Shown here: positions 41,882 through 51,975 of the stretch, one piece after another
Layout: each line of letters starts with the position of its first letter
Numbering within the stretch: the first letter of the stretch is position 1
Source: Trichococcus shcherbakoviae
Lineage (GTDB): Bacteria > Bacillota > Bacilli > Lactobacillales > Aerococcaceae
Length of the DNA: 64,000 bases
Direction: 5' to 3'
Assembly (NCBI RefSeq): GCF_963666195.1
Contig: NZ_OY762653.1
Coordinates: 930,001-994,000 of the forward strand
Program-made: the position numbers and the translations under genes
The notes under the pieces: model-generated
Databases searched by the model: none
The model's input: the letters and a program-made list of their open reading frames with translations, nothing else
What the model was told of the DNA's origin: nothing

Positions 41882-44800
41882 CGGTTGCTCCCGTTGTTTC
41901 GTCCGATTCGGCGACGCACGCTTTGACGAATGCATTGAGATGATTCAACCATTGGCGGTTCGGTAATTTCCCGATGACCAGACTGACACCCAATTTGGCA
42001 TTATTCAAATTGATTTGGGCCTTCAACGGGATTTTGCTGAGGGCTTCAAACACTGCCGGCCCCTGCAAGCGGACTGTCGCTTCCTGTGAAAAGGTGATGA
42101 CAATTGTTTCGCCTTGGCGTTTGATTGTTTCAATCTGGCTCTTTTCGGCATAATTTTTGATCAGACCAACCTCCAGCAGATCGGAAACCTCTTGCGGGTA
42201 ATCGCCGAAGCGATCAATCAGATCCGCATCGATTTCATCGTAATCAGCCACGCCGTCGATGCGTTGGATCCGTTTGTAGAAGTCTATTTTCTGGCGCTCA
42301 TCCTCGATATAATCGGCTGGTATGTACGCGTCGATGCTCAAGTCGATTTCAACGATTGAACGCTTCGTTTTCGCTTTCAGGCCACGTTTAGCCGCAACTG
42401 CCTCTCCCAGCATCTCGGAGTACAGATCGAATCCGACCGAGTCGATGAAGCCGTGTTGTTGCGCACCCAAAAGGTTCCCTGCTCCGCGGATGGACAAGTC
42501 ACGCATGGCAATTTTGAATCCTGCACCCAGTTCCGTGAACTCCTTTATGGACTGCAGTCTTTTCTCGCTGACTTCAGTCAGCATTTTATTCGGCTGATAC
42601 ATCAAGTAGGCGTAGGCAATCCGATTCGTTCTGCCTACACGTCCTCGCAGTTGGTAGAGCTGCGACAATCCCATCCGGTCGGCATTTTCTATGAAGAGTG
42701 TGTTGACGTTTGGGATATCCACACCCGTTTCTATGATGGTTGTGGTGACAAGCACATCGTAGCGGCCTTCGATAAAATCCATAATGACATTCTCGAGCTG
42801 GACCTCGGTCATCTGGCCATGCGCCACTGCGACACGGACATCAGGTACGAGCTCGCGGATCTCTTCGGCTTTCTTCTCGATTGTTTCCACCCGATTGTAG
42901 AGGTAGAAGGCTTGACCTCCACGGGCCATTTCCCTTTCGATCGCATCCCGGACGGCTCCGTTATTCTGTTCCATGACATATGTCTGGACCGGATAACGGT
43001 TTGCCGGCGGCGTTTCGATGACAGAGAGATCTCTGACCCCCAGCATCGACATGTGCAGGGTACGCGGGATCGGAGTTGCCGTCAACGTCAAGACATCCAC
43101 AGAGGCTTTCATCTGTTTCAAGCGCTCTTTGTGCTTCACACCGAAACGTTGCTCTTCGTCGACAACCAACAATCCCAAGTCAGCGAACACGACGTCCTTC
43201 GATAAGATCCGATGCGTGCCGATGACGATATCGACCGTGCCTTTCCGGATGCCGGCCAATGTTTCTTCCTGCTGTTTTTTCGTGCGGAAACGGCTCAGCA
43301 AACCTATTTCGAATGGGTACTCTTCAAACCGTTGCGTCAACGATTCATAGTGCTGCTGTGCCAAGATGGTCGTAGGGACAAGGAACGCTGCTTGCTTTCC
43401 TTCCTGCACAGCCTTGAAGATGGCGCGCATCGCCACTTCCGTTTTGCCGTATCCGACATCACCGACCAGCAATCGGTCCATCGGCTTGACGTTCTCCATG
43501 TCCGCTTTGATTTCAGCGGCACTGCGCAATTGATCATCGGTTTCTGTGTACGGGAAGGCATTTTCGAAGTCGAGTTGCTCCGGCGTATCGGGTTGATAGG
43601 CATAGCCTTTTTCGGATTCCCGGTTAGCGTAAAGTTCGATCAATTCATCGGCGATGTCTTCGATTTTCGAGGCGACTTTCTTTTTCGTTTTCGCCCATTC
43701 CGTCCCGCCCAACTTGTGCATTTTAGGCGTTTTGGCATCGGAGGACACGTACTTTTGAATCAAATGGATTTGCGTCACAGGAATGAATAATTTGGCGCCT
43801 TCCTGGTAAGCGATCGACATGTAATCCTGGTGGACACCACCGACCTCGATGGTTTCCATTCCCGTATAGAGGCCTATCCCGTGATTCACATGAACGACGT
43901 AATCACCAGGATTCAGTTCTGTGTAGCTCTTCAATCTCTCCGCATTCGTCATTTTTTGGCGGCGCGGTTGCTTCTTCGTTACTTTGTTGAAAAGTTCTTT
44001 TTCGGTGACGAACACGACTTTTTCCTGCGGCAATTCAAAACCGTTCGCCATTCCGCCGACCAGGATGTTCACTTTGTTCTCGATAAACGGATCGTTGCCT
44101 TTGATATAGCTATGGATGCCGAAATCAGCGAATATCCGCTGTACCTTTTCGGCACGTTCGGCAGAAGGGACCATCATGAATACCGTCATATGTTGCTTGA
44201 GCCAACGCTCCATTTCCAACTTGACTTGCGGCATCTGACTGAAGAAGTTGTTCAGCGTTCGGTATTGGAAAGGATAGACTCCGTGGAACCGCATATTTCC
44301 GAAGCCTCTGTGGAACAGTGCATAATAGATGCGGTGCTGTTTGGATTTTTTGATCACCTCGCGGATATCTGCGCTGAAATCCTGTGAAGGCAGACACACG
44401 CCTTCCGACACTTTGGCCATTTTCCATTCCGATGATTCGCTTTCGATTGTCCTTTCCACCTCAAGGATGCGACTGTAATCGTCCACGATCAGCAGCGCGT
44501 CTTCGGCGATATAGTCCAAAACCGTAGGCTGTTCCGGATAGACCAAGCTTGTGTACAGTTGCGGATCCCTCGATAGTTCGCCGCGCTTCATGTTGTCCGT
44601 CAGCTCGGAGAAGATACGTGTCATACTTTCTTTGACTTCTTGATTCTTGATGCCTTTGATGGCCTTTCCAGCTTTTTTCTCTACCGCGCCGGCCTGTTTC
44701 GCAATCTCCTCTTTCGTGAAGATGGTGTCATGCGCCGGCAAAATCCGGACGGTTTCGATGGATGCGCTGGACTTTTGGCTATAGGCATCAAAGTAGCGCA

Positions 44801-45407
44801 ATGTATCGATTTCGGTATCGAAAAGTTCCAAACGCAGTGGGTTCTCTTCGTTCAGGGCATAGATGTCGATGATGCCTCCGCGTATACTGAACTCCCCTGG
44901 GCTGGCAACCATCCGTTCACGGGTATAGCCCATTGCGACCAATTTTTCAGGCAGGCTTTCCAGGTCCAACTCCATGCCGATGGAAAAATCAAGACAATGC
45001 GTTTCCCAGATTGAAGCTGGAGAGAGGATTTTTTTGAATCCGGCAGCCGGAATCACGACGATCCCTTTTTTGCCGCTCTTCAGAAAATCCAACGTTTCGA
45101 CCCGTTGGCTTCGGTATTCCGGTGATGAAAAAGCCAGTTCCGCCGCGACCGATTCCTCCACAGGGAAAATATGGATGGGAACTTCGGGTGCGATTTGACT
45201 GATGTCCTCATACACTTGGGTCGCTTGGAGCAGATTGGGGGTCAAGACGATGACCGGCTTCTGCAATTCTTCGAACAGGATATTCGTCAACAGATTGCGG
45301 CCTGATCCGGAAAGCCCAGCTACCAACTGCGGTAGTTCTGAAGTGATTTCAGACAACACTGTCTGTATATTTTTCGTGCTTTTTAAATATTTCTCTATTT
45401 CTTTCAT
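41871..45407 (-). CDS. mfd: Transcription-repair coupling factor
   Basis: Mfd removes stalled RNA polymerase and recruits the UvrABC system. The 1178-residue protein shows the UvrB-like N-terminal part (GSGRNLLTN, SPGEFSIRGGIIDIY), the RNA polymerase interaction domain with GDYVVHVNHGIGLYTGME, the helicase motifs GDVGYGKTEVA (roughly residue 640) and DEEQRFG, and the TRG-containing C-terminal half. It follows pth after a terminator and overlaps the next gene by 11 bp. Confidence 0.97.
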   Translation of the reverse strand: MKEIEKYLKSTKNIQTVLSEITSELPQLVAGLSGSGRNLLTNILFEELQKPVIVLTPNLLQATQVYEDISQIAPEVPIHIFPVEESVAAELAFSSPEYRSQRVETLDFLKSGKKGIVVIPAAGFKKILSPASIWETHCLDFSIGMELDLESLPEKLVAMGYTRERMVASPGEFSIRGGIIDIYALNEENPLRLELFDTEIDTLRYFDAYSQKSSASIETVRILPAHDTIFTKEEIAKQAGAVEKKAGKAIKGIKNQEVKESMTRIFSELTDNMKRGELSRDPQLYTSLVYPEQPTVLDYIAEDALLIVDDYSRILEVERTIESESSEWKMAKVSEGVCLPSQDFSADIREVIKKSKQHRIYYALFHRGFGNMRFHGVYPFQYRTLNNFFSQMPQVKLEMERWLKQHMTVFMMVPSAERAEKVQRIFADFGIHSYIKGNDPFIENKVNILVGGMANGFELPQEKVVFVTEKELFNKVTKKQPRRQKMTNAERLKSYTELNPGDYVVHVNHGIGLYTGMETIEVGGVHQDYMSIAYQEGAKLFIPVTQIHLIQKYVSSDAKTPKMHKLGGTEWAKTKKKVASKIEDIADELIELYANRESEKGYAYQPDTPEQLDFENAFPYTETDDQLRSAAEIKADMENVKPMDRLLVGDVGYGKTEVAMRAIFKAVQEGKQAAFLVPTTILAQQHYESLTQRFEEYPFEIGLLSRFRTKKQQEETLAGIRKGTVDIVIGTHRILSKDVVFADLGLLVVDEEQRFGVKHKERLKQMKASVDVLTLTATPIPRTLHMSMLGVRDLSVIETPPANRYPVQTYVMEQNNGAVRDAIEREMARGGQAFYLYNRVETIEKKAEEIRELVPDVRVAVAHGQMTEVQLENVIMDFIEGRYDVLVTTTIIETGVDIPNVNTLFIENADRMGLSQLYQLRGRVGRTNRIAYAYLMYQPNKMLTEVSEKRLQSIKEFTELGAGFKIAMRDLSIRGAGNLLGAQQHGFIDSVGFDLYSEMLGEAVAAKRGLKAKTKRSIVEIDLSIDAYIPADYIEDERQKIDFYKRIQRIDGVADYDEIDADLIDRFGDYPQEVSDLLEVGLIKNYAEKSQIETIKRQGETIVITFSQEATVRLQGPAVFEALSKIPLKAQINLNNAKLGVSLVIGKLPNRQWLNHLNAFVKACVAESDETTGATDGK

Positions 45408-45494
45408 GAATATTCTCCTCGTTCATGGTATGTTCTGCGGAAAAAGGTTATCGCTTTCATCTTGATTCAGCTATGCAGGCTGTGCGGCAGACAC

Positions 45495-45520
45495 AAAAGA
45501 GGTCCAGCTGAAGCTGAACC
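45495..45520 (-). terminator. Terminator directly after pth
   Basis: GGTTCAGC and GCTGGACC (one G-U pair) form an 8-bp stem with loop TTCA (45520-45501), followed by TCTTTTG on the minus strand. The stem begins at the last base of the pth stop codon, so it may be a partial terminator before mfd. Confidence 0.7.
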
Positions 45521-46089
45521 TAACCTTTTTTATTGAATTGATTCATTGTCTCCAAAAAATTGTTCCCTTTGATGAAATGGTCGATCGCCTCGACACTATC
45601 CCGTACTGAGTGCAACATTTCGGCGTGCTCGTCCTTTGGAAAAGGGCTCAACACGTGCTGAATGACAGTCATATTATGTTGGGGCCGTCCTACTCCGATG
45701 CGGATCCGATTGAAATCCTGTGTCCCTAAGTGCTGGATCAAACTTTTGATGCCATTATGTCCGCCAGCTCCACCTTTTTGGCGAAGTCTAATTTTGCCTA
45801 CCGGCATATCCATATCATCGTACACGACAACCAGATCTTCGATCGGAATGCTGTAGTAGTCCATCAACGGTCTTACCGCTCTTCCGGAATCATTCATGAA
45901 AGTCAACGGTTTGACGAATAAAACTTTTTCACCGTTTACGGTCGTTTCTATGTACAAGGCTTCAAATTTATTTTTATTGTATTTCTCTTTATTCTGAAAA
46001 GCCCATTCATCCAAAGCAATAAAGCCGACATTGTGCTTCGTGTCGGTATACTTAGGACCTGGGTTCCCCAATCCAACGATCATTTTCAT
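45520..46089 (-). CDS. pth: Peptidyl-tRNA hydrolase
   Basis: Pth recycles peptidyl-tRNA that drops off the ribosome. The 189-residue protein has GLGNPGPKYTDTKHNVGF with Asn9 and the catalytic His19, FVKPLTFMNDSGRAV and GGAGGHNGIKSL. The ATG follows AGGGG. It lies before mfd, as in Bacillus, but an ldh gene now stands between it and prs. Confidence 0.97.
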   Translation of the reverse strand: MKMIVGLGNPGPKYTDTKHNVGFIALDEWAFQNKEKYNKNKFEALYIETTVNGEKVLFVKPLTFMNDSGRAVRPLMDYYSIPIEDLVVVYDDMDMPVGKIRLRQKGGAGGHNGIKSLIQHLGTQDFNRIRIGVGRPQHNMTVIQHVLSPFPKDEHAEMLHSVRDSVEAIDHFIKGNNFLETMNQFNKKG

Positions 46090-46207
46090 TTATATTCCCC
46101 TATTGTTTCCAGTCATAGTTATGTTTGCAAGAGCAAGTGTGTGCTTTTCTGCTCTATTACGCCAAAAAAGGCCGCACGGATATCATCCGCACAGTTTGCT
46201 TTCGAAC

Positions 46208-46236
46208 AGTATACCACAATCATCGGAGAATCGTAA
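46208..46236 (-). promoter_or_regulatory. Promoter of pth
   Basis: TATACT (46213-46208) preceded by TGG (extended -10) lies 17 bp from a weak TTACGA (46236-46231) on the minus strand. The leader would be about 110 nt. It is divergent from the ldh promoters. Confidence 0.65.
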
Positions 46237-46264
46237 GAAATCGGATTGGGACCCGCAAAAAATA

Positions 46265-46282
46265 TTGTGAACAAAATCGCAA
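46265..46282 (+). promoter_or_regulatory. Candidate Rex operator of ldh
   Basis: TTGTGAACAAAATCGCAA matches the Rex consensus TTGTGA, six bases, TCACAA with a single mismatch. It ends 7 bp before the -35 box of the upstream ldh promoter. Rex senses the NADH/NAD ratio and commonly represses ldh and fermentation genes in Firmicutes. Confidence 0.65.
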
Positions 46283-46289
46283 CTCCCCA

Positions 46290-46318
46290 TTGAAAACAAC
46301 AGCGTTTTATTTTATAAT
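46290..46318 (+). promoter_or_regulatory. Upstream promoter of ldh (P1)
   Basis: TTGAAA (46290-46295) and TATAAT (46313-46318) are 17 bp apart. The transcript would have a leader of about 150 nt before the ldh start. Confidence 0.75.
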
Positions 46319-46420
46319 ATCTTTATATAATATTTCACAGGTTGTTCACTGTCTATCACATTCGCGCAATCTTCGCTGATTCTGAAAATCTTTGCCGAGC
46401 GGGATAGGCCCAAAGAGTAA

Positions 46421-47452
<1,032 letters not shown>

Positions 47453-47466
47453 TCGTATCCGATTTC

Positions 47467-47509
47467 AAACACCCGCCAGTCCCTTTTTGGGACTGGCGGG
47501 TGTTTTTTT
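47467..47509 (+). terminator. Terminator of ldh
   Basis: A perfect 17-bp inverted repeat (47467-47483 and 47489-47505) runs into a T-tract to 47509. Confidence 0.93.
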
Positions 47510-47539
47510 ATTTTGGTTTGTTGCGGGTTTCGGTGATGT

Positions 47540-47576
47540 GGGGTTTGGTTTTTTAGGGGCTGTTGGGGGTTGGGGG
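47540..47576 (+). other. G-run cluster, potential G-quadruplex
   Basis: Four runs of four or five G (47540-47543, 47556-47559, 47565-47569, 47572-47576) are separated by loops of 12, 5 and 2 bases. The stretch 47510-47640 has no gene; the plus-strand frame through it is very low in complexity. It lies between the convergent ldh and prs terminators. Confidence 0.5.
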
Positions 47577-47650
47577 CTCGAAAACATGGATTCTTTTGAG
47601 TTATTCATGTTTTCCAGCCGCATTACGAAGCTACAACCGCAGCTCCAAAC

Positions 47651-47681
47651 AAAAAAAGCCCTCCAAGGGAGGACTTTTTTT
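47651..47681 (-). terminator. Terminator of prs
   Basis: Seven A plus GCCCTCC pairs with GGAGGAC plus seven T around a short loop (47651-47681, one G-U pair on the minus strand). It works in both directions, 13 bp after the prs stop. Confidence 0.85.
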
Positions 47682-47694
47682 GTCTAACGGATTT

Positions 47695-48675
47695 TTAGTC
47701 GATGATTACGAATTTTTCTTGGAACAACGGGCTTACTGAGCGGTTTTCGTGGATACGTTTGATTGCTTCAGCAATCAATTGTGACACGGAAACCATTACG
47801 ATTTTATCGCTGACTTTGTCAGCAGGGATATTGATCGAGTCAGTAACGATCAATTCTTTGATTACGGAGTTGTTGATGCGGTCCATGGCTGGACCTGACA
47901 ATACAGCATGTGTGCAGCAAGCATAGACATCCAACGCGCCTGCATCTTGCAGTGCTTGGGCAGCCAATGTGATTGTTCCGGCAGTGTCGATCATGTCGTC
48001 GATCAGGATACATTTTTTACCTTCGACATTACCGATGATGTTCATTACTTCAGCAACGTTCGCTTTCGGTCTTCTCTTGTCGATGATGGCAATCGGAGCT
48101 TTGATGAATTCAGCCAGTTTGCGGGCTCTTGTCACGCCACCGTGATCAGGCGAAACAACGACTACGTCATCATGCAAGACTTCATGATCCAAGAAGTAGC
48201 TTGCCAACAACGGAGCCCCCAATAAATGATCAACCGGGATATCGAAGAAACCTTGGATTTGAGGAGCATGCATATCAAGTGTCAACAATCTGTCAGCGCC
48301 AGCATTGGTGATCATGTTCGCCACCAGTTTCGCTGTGATCGGTTCACGTGATTGCGCTTTGCGGTCTTGGCGTGCATAACCATAATAAGGCAACACGATG
48401 TTGATTGTTTTGGCACTTGCGCGCTTCAAAGCATCGATCATGATCAAAAGTTCCATCAAGTGGTCGTTTACCGGAGAGCTTGTTGATTGGATGACGTAAA
48501 CGTGGCAACCGCGGATACTTTCGTCGATGTTGATTTTGATTTCCCCATCGCTGAATTGGGATGAAGAAAGGGTTCCTAACTCGACACCAACGTCAGCCGC
48601 AATTTTCTCAGCCAAAGGGCGATTTGAACTTAAGGAAAAAATCTTAAGTTTTGGATCTTTGTAATGTTCTGTCAT
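47695..48675 (-). CDS. prs: Ribose-phosphate pyrophosphokinase
   Basis: Prs makes PRPP for purine, pyrimidine, His and Trp synthesis. The 326-residue class I enzyme has [15 protein letters not shown], the catalytic [12 protein letters not shown] loop, [13 protein letters not shown] and the PRPP-binding motif [12 protein letters not shown]. It follows glmU, the universal Firmicutes pairing, and its product is used by hpt and sensed by purR nearby. Confidence 0.97.
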   Translation of the reverse strand: MTEHYKDPKLKIFSLSSNRPLAEKIAADVGVELGTLSSSQFSDGEIKINIDESIRGCHVYVIQSTSSPVNDHLMELLIMIDALKRASAKTINIVLPYYGYARQDRKAQSREPITAKLVANMITNAGADRLLTLDMHAPQIQGFFDIPVDHLLGAPLLASYFLDHEVLHDDVVVVSPDHGGVTRARKLAEFIKAPIAIIDKRRPKANVAEVMNIIGNVEGKKCILIDDMIDTAGTITLAAQALQDAGALDVYACCTHAVLSGPAMDRINNSVIKELIVTDSINIPADKVSDKIVMVSVSQLIAEAIKRIHENRSVSPLFQEKFVIID

Positions 48676-48772
48676 GATAATCCTCCGTTAATCTTTTGTT
48701 TTTACCAAATTAAACACATACTGATATTGTATTTTCAAAATCATTCTACCATACATGTATAAGGTTTTGCTT

Positions 48773-50149
48773 TTATTTTTTAGCTGGCGGCAATTTTTCC
48801 CAATAGCCGGGTTTGTTCTCCTGGCGGCTGCGGGCGATGCCCATCGCGCCTTCAGGCACATCTTTGGTGATGGTCGAACCTGCAGCCAGGAATGTGTTGG
48901 CCTCTACGTTGACAGGCGCCACAATGTTCACGTTGCAACCGATGAATGTATTGTCGCCGATGCTGGAACGGTGTTTGTGCTTGCCGTCATAATTCACGAA
49001 GACAGTGCCGCAACCGACGTTGATATTTTTACCGAGATCCGCGTCTCCCACATAAGTCAGATGTCCGACTTTTGTGTCTTCGTTCAATACCGCATTCTTC
49101 ACTTCCACAAAATTTCCGATGTGGACGCGTTTTCCGATGTGGCTGTTCGGTCTCAGGTGGCTGAACGGACCGATGTTGCTGTCCGATTCCATCACGGAGT
49201 CCTCCAGATTTGAACTTCTGATTTGGACACGGTCACCGATCGTTGTGTTGCTCAGTTCTGAGCCTGATCCGATGAAACAATCTTCCCCGATGATTGTTTT
49301 CCCTTTCAGGAATACGTTCGGTTCAATGACTGTATCACTTCCGATGATCACATCCGCCTCGATGTAGGTAGCATCCGGGTCGATCAAAGTAACACCATTG
49401 CGCATATGTTTTTCATTGATGCGTCTCTTCATGTAGACGGAGGCTTCAGCCAACGCCACACGATCGTTCACGCCCAAAGCTTCGCCCATGTCGCTCATCT
49501 GGTAAGCCGTAACGATTTCGCCTTGGTTCTTCAGGATTTCGATGACATCCGGCAGGTAATACTCGCCTTGCGCATTGTTGTTGCCTACTGATTGCAGCGC
49601 GGCAAACAAAAACTTGTTATCGAACGCATACGTGCCTGTATTGATTTCCTGCACAAGCACTTCTTCCGGAGAAGCGTCTTTTTGTTCCACAATTTTTTCT
49701 ACGTTATCTGACGCATTTCTGATGATGCGGCCATAGCCGTTCGGATCAGCAGCATGCGCTGTCAGGATAGTTGCTTTCGCTTTTTTCTCTTCATGGTATT
49801 GCAACAAGGATTCCAACGTCTCTGCAGTCAAGAGCGGTGTATCTCCGCAGATGACCAACGTAGTGCCCTCTTCGTTCTCCAGCACAGCTTGCGCTTGCAG
49901 GACAGCGTGCCCTGTTCCCAATTGTTGCGCCTGCAATACATATTCCGAACGATCCCCCAAGCATCCTTTAACAGTATCCGCACCGTGCCCTACAATTGTC
50001 ACTACCTTTTCAATGCCAGCAGCCTCTACTTGATCCACGACGTGCTCTACCATTGGTTTTCCGCAAACTGCATGCAGTACTTTATAAAGCTTACTTTTCA
50101 TGCGCGTTCCTTGACCAGCAGCAAGTATGATTGCAAAACGATTAGCCAT
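48773..50149 (-). CDS. glmU: Bifunctional UDP-GlcNAc pyrophosphorylase / glucosamine-1-phosphate acetyltransferase
   Basis: GlmU makes UDP-GlcNAc for peptidoglycan and teichoic acids. The 458-residue protein has the uridyltransferase motif [11 protein letters not shown] at the N-terminus (domain about 1-230). The C-terminal half is the left-handed beta-helix acetyltransferase with hexapeptide repeats and the active-site region [14 protein letters not shown] start at ATG 50149, six bases after GGAG. It is followed by prs. Confidence 0.96.
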   Translation of the reverse strand: MANRFAIILAAGQGTRMKSKLYKVLHAVCGKPMVEHVVDQVEAAGIEKVVTIVGHGADTVKGCLGDRSEYVLQAQQLGTGHAVLQAQAVLENEEGTTLVICGDTPLLTAETLESLLQYHEEKKAKATILTAHAADPNGYGRIIRNASDNVEKIVEQKDASPEEVLVQEINTGTYAFDNKFLFAALQSVGNNNAQGEYYLPDVIEILKNQGEIVTAYQMSDMGEALGVNDRVALAEASVYMKRRINEKHMRNGVTLIDPDATYIEADVIIGSDTVIEPNVFLKGKTIIGEDCFIGSGSELSNTTIGDRVQIRSSNLEDSVMESDSNIGPFSHLRPNSHIGKRVHIGNFVEVKNAVLNEDTKVGHLTYVGDADLGKNINVGCGTVFVNYDGKHKHRSSIGDNTFIGCNVNIVAPVNVEANTFLAAGSTITKDVPEGAMGIARSRQENKPGYWEKLPPAKK

Positions 50150-50190
50150 AAGCAACTCCTATCTTTTCATTTTATTCCTTCAACTAAATT

Positions 50191-50219
50191 ATCTTAGCCT
50201 AAAAACTTGCTTTTTTCAA
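50191..50219 (-). promoter_or_regulatory. Promoter of glmU-prs
   Basis: TTGAAA (50219-50214) and TAAGAT (50196-50191) are 17 bp apart on the minus strand, about 40 bp before glmU. Confidence 0.6.
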
Positions 50220-50355
50220 TATGATGTCGTACATAAATTCAGACTTCTTTTCATTTTCTAATGGAAATACGAAGAATGCGGATACATTGTTTCTTATTGA
50301 CCGGTTTTTTGGATATACTTGTAGACAGTAAGACACACCGAAAGGATTGATCCCA

Positions 50356-50889
50356 ATGACAAAACCGACTGCATCATTTTGGATACACGAACTGTTGCTT
50401 CAACCGCATGCGGAAGGCGGCTACTTTCGTGAAACGGGCCATTCTCCCGAACTGATCGTTACCGAGGACCGGAGGGAACGCTATCTCTACAGCAACATTC
50501 TCTTCTTGTTGACTGCAGACAACCCTTCCCATTTTCACCGCTTGAAATCCGATGAGGCTTGGTATTTTCATGAGGGCAGCACCTTGTCGATCCATCTGTT
50601 GTATCCCGACGGCCGTTACGAGGCAGTCAAGATGGGGCGCCATCCCGAAAAAGGGGAACTTTTCCAATTTACGGTTCCGAAAGGTGTCATCTTTGGAAGC
50701 AGCGTCGAAGGATCATCCGGAGACTATGCTCTCGTAAGTTGCATGGTTTCACCAGGATTCGATTACCGTGATTTTGAATTGCTGCCTTATGATGCGCTAA
50801 TCAAAGTTTATCCTGATTACGGAAGCATTTTGGAAAAATTGGCCTACAAAAAACTGCCTGAGGCTTCTTTCAGGAAAGATAACGTGTGA
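50356..50889 (+). CDS. Cupin superfamily protein (DUF985 type)
   Basis: The 177-residue protein matches the DUF985 cupin group: HAEGGYFRET near the N-terminus, SHFHRLKSDEAWYFHEG (metal-binding-like histidines and glutamate) and SPGFDYRDFEL at the end. No enzymatic activity is established for this group; sugar-epimerase-like roles have been suggested for relatives. I start at ATG 50356 after AAAGGA; the in-frame TTG at 50347 is too close to that site. It is a single plus-strand gene divergent from glmU, ended by a shared terminator. Confidence 0.85.
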   Translation: MTKPTASFWIHELLLQPHAEGGYFRETGHSPELIVTEDRRERYLYSNILFLLTADNPSHFHRLKSDEAWYFHEGSTLSIHLLYPDGRYEAVKMGRHPEKGELFQFTVPKGVIFGSSVEGSSGDYALVSCMVSPGFDYRDFELLPYDALIKVYPDYGSILEKLAYKKLPEASFRKDNV

Positions 50890-50940
50890 ATTCTCCAATT
50901 ACACTTGGCGAATCCAAATTTCAATTCCCAAGACAAACCA

Positions 50941-50978
50941 AAGAGCCGGTCCTTGATTTTAAGGTCCAGCTCTTTTTT
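50941..50978. terminator. Terminator shared by the cupin gene and purR
   Basis: AAGAGCCGGTCCTT and AAGGTCCAGCTCTT (50941-50974, two mismatches or wobbles) form a long hairpin followed by six T on the plus strand. On the minus strand the T-tract is weaker. Confidence 0.8.
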
Positions 50979-50989
50979 AATGATTATTC

Positions 50990-51817
50990 TCACTCGGTGC
51001 TTGAATCGAAATAATTGCCCAAGCCCACGCTGATGGAATGATCTTTCAGGTCGATATTGTTTACGCGGATCAGTGACGTATAATCGAATACTTCACGCTT
51101 GGAATTGTAGCCAGCTTCAGCGAAGACGGTTACGCCGACTGTCTCCGATTCGAATTCGGAAATCATGCTGCGCATACCGTTGATTGTGCCGCCGCCTTTC
51201 AGGAAATCATCGACGATGAGAACTTTTGAACCGCGCGGCAAACTGCGCTTGGATAGCTCCATTTTTTCAACACGATCGGATGAACCTGAAACGTAATTGA
51301 TGCTCACTGTGGAGCCTTCGGTAATTTTCGAATCACGGCGCACGATGACGAACGGCACATTCAGATAAGTGGCAACCGCTTGCGCGATTGGAACCCCTTT
51401 AGTGGCTACCGTCATGACTGCATCGACTTTTTTGTCGACGTATTGAGCCGCGATTACACGTCCGATTTTCTGCAGGATTTCCGGATTGCCCAACATGTCG
51501 GAAAGATAAACGTATCCCCCTGGCAGCAGACGATCTTTACTGTTCATGATTTCGCACATTTCTTCTATAATTTCGCGGGCATTTTCTTTGGTGATTGTCG
51601 GAATATATTTGACGCCGCCTGCTGCACCCGGCAGCGTTTCGACAATCCCTGTTCCCCGATCTTCAAATGTTTTTTTGATGATGGATAAGTCTTCACTGAT
51701 GGATGATTTCGCTGATTCATAACGTTTAGCGAAATAGGTCAATGAAATCAACCGATGCGGTCTCTCTAATAAGTAACGGGTCATATCGACTAACCGTTCA
51801 CTGCGCTTTATTTTCAA
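50990..51817 (-). CDS. purR: Purine operon regulator PurR
   Basis: PurR of the Gram-positive type binds PurBox DNA and senses PRPP. The 275-residue protein has an N-terminal winged helix (1-75, RLVDMTRYLLERPHRLISL) and a phosphoribosyltransferase-like domain with the PRPP loop VLIVDDFLKGGGT. The start is TTG at 51817 after GAGGAG. A PurBox-like site upstream suggests autoregulation. In Bacillus it lies before yabJ and spoVG, both absent here. Confidence 0.95.
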   Translation of the reverse strand: MKIKRSERLVDMTRYLLERPHRLISLTYFAKRYESAKSSISEDLSIIKKTFEDRGTGIVETLPGAAGGVKYIPTITKENAREIIEEMCEIMNSKDRLLPGGYVYLSDMLGNPEILQKIGRVIAAQYVDKKVDAVMTVATKGVPIAQAVATYLNVPFVIVRRDSKITEGSTVSINYVSGSSDRVEKMELSKRSLPRGSKVLIVDDFLKGGGTINGMRSMISEFESETVGVTVFAEAGYNSKREVFDYTSLIRVNNIDLKDHSISVGLGNYFDSSTE

Positions 51818-51851
51818 TCCAAATCTCTCCTCATATTGCGTTCTTTTCCCT

Positions 51852-51907
51852 ATTATATAGTTGGTTCCTGAAAAATGGAAGCTTTTAATTGTTGATTGTT
51901 CGTTTTT
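51852..51907 (-). promoter_or_regulatory. purR -10 box and upstream PurBox
   Basis: A perfect TATAAT (51857-51852) lies about 35 bp before purR. Upstream, AAAAACGAACAAT (51907-51895) matches the PurBox consensus AWWWCCGAACWWT at 12 of 13 positions. Only a single box is visible, where strongly regulated genes usually have two. Confidence 0.55.
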
Positions 51908-51921
51908 AATCGAATTTTAGC

Positions 51922-51951
51922 AAAAAAAACAAGAGCAATGTTCTGCTCTTG
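51922..51951 (-). terminator. Terminator of the znuACB operon
   Basis: CAAGAGCA and TGCTCTTG (51951-51930) form a perfect 8-bp stem followed by eight T on the minus strand. Confidence 0.88.
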
Positions 51952-51975
51952 TCCATATATCTTATTGTTAAGATT

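Noticed and set aside
47487-47687. 66-codon plus-strand frame after ldh
   Set aside because: It starts inside the ldh terminator and is dominated by the G-run cluster.
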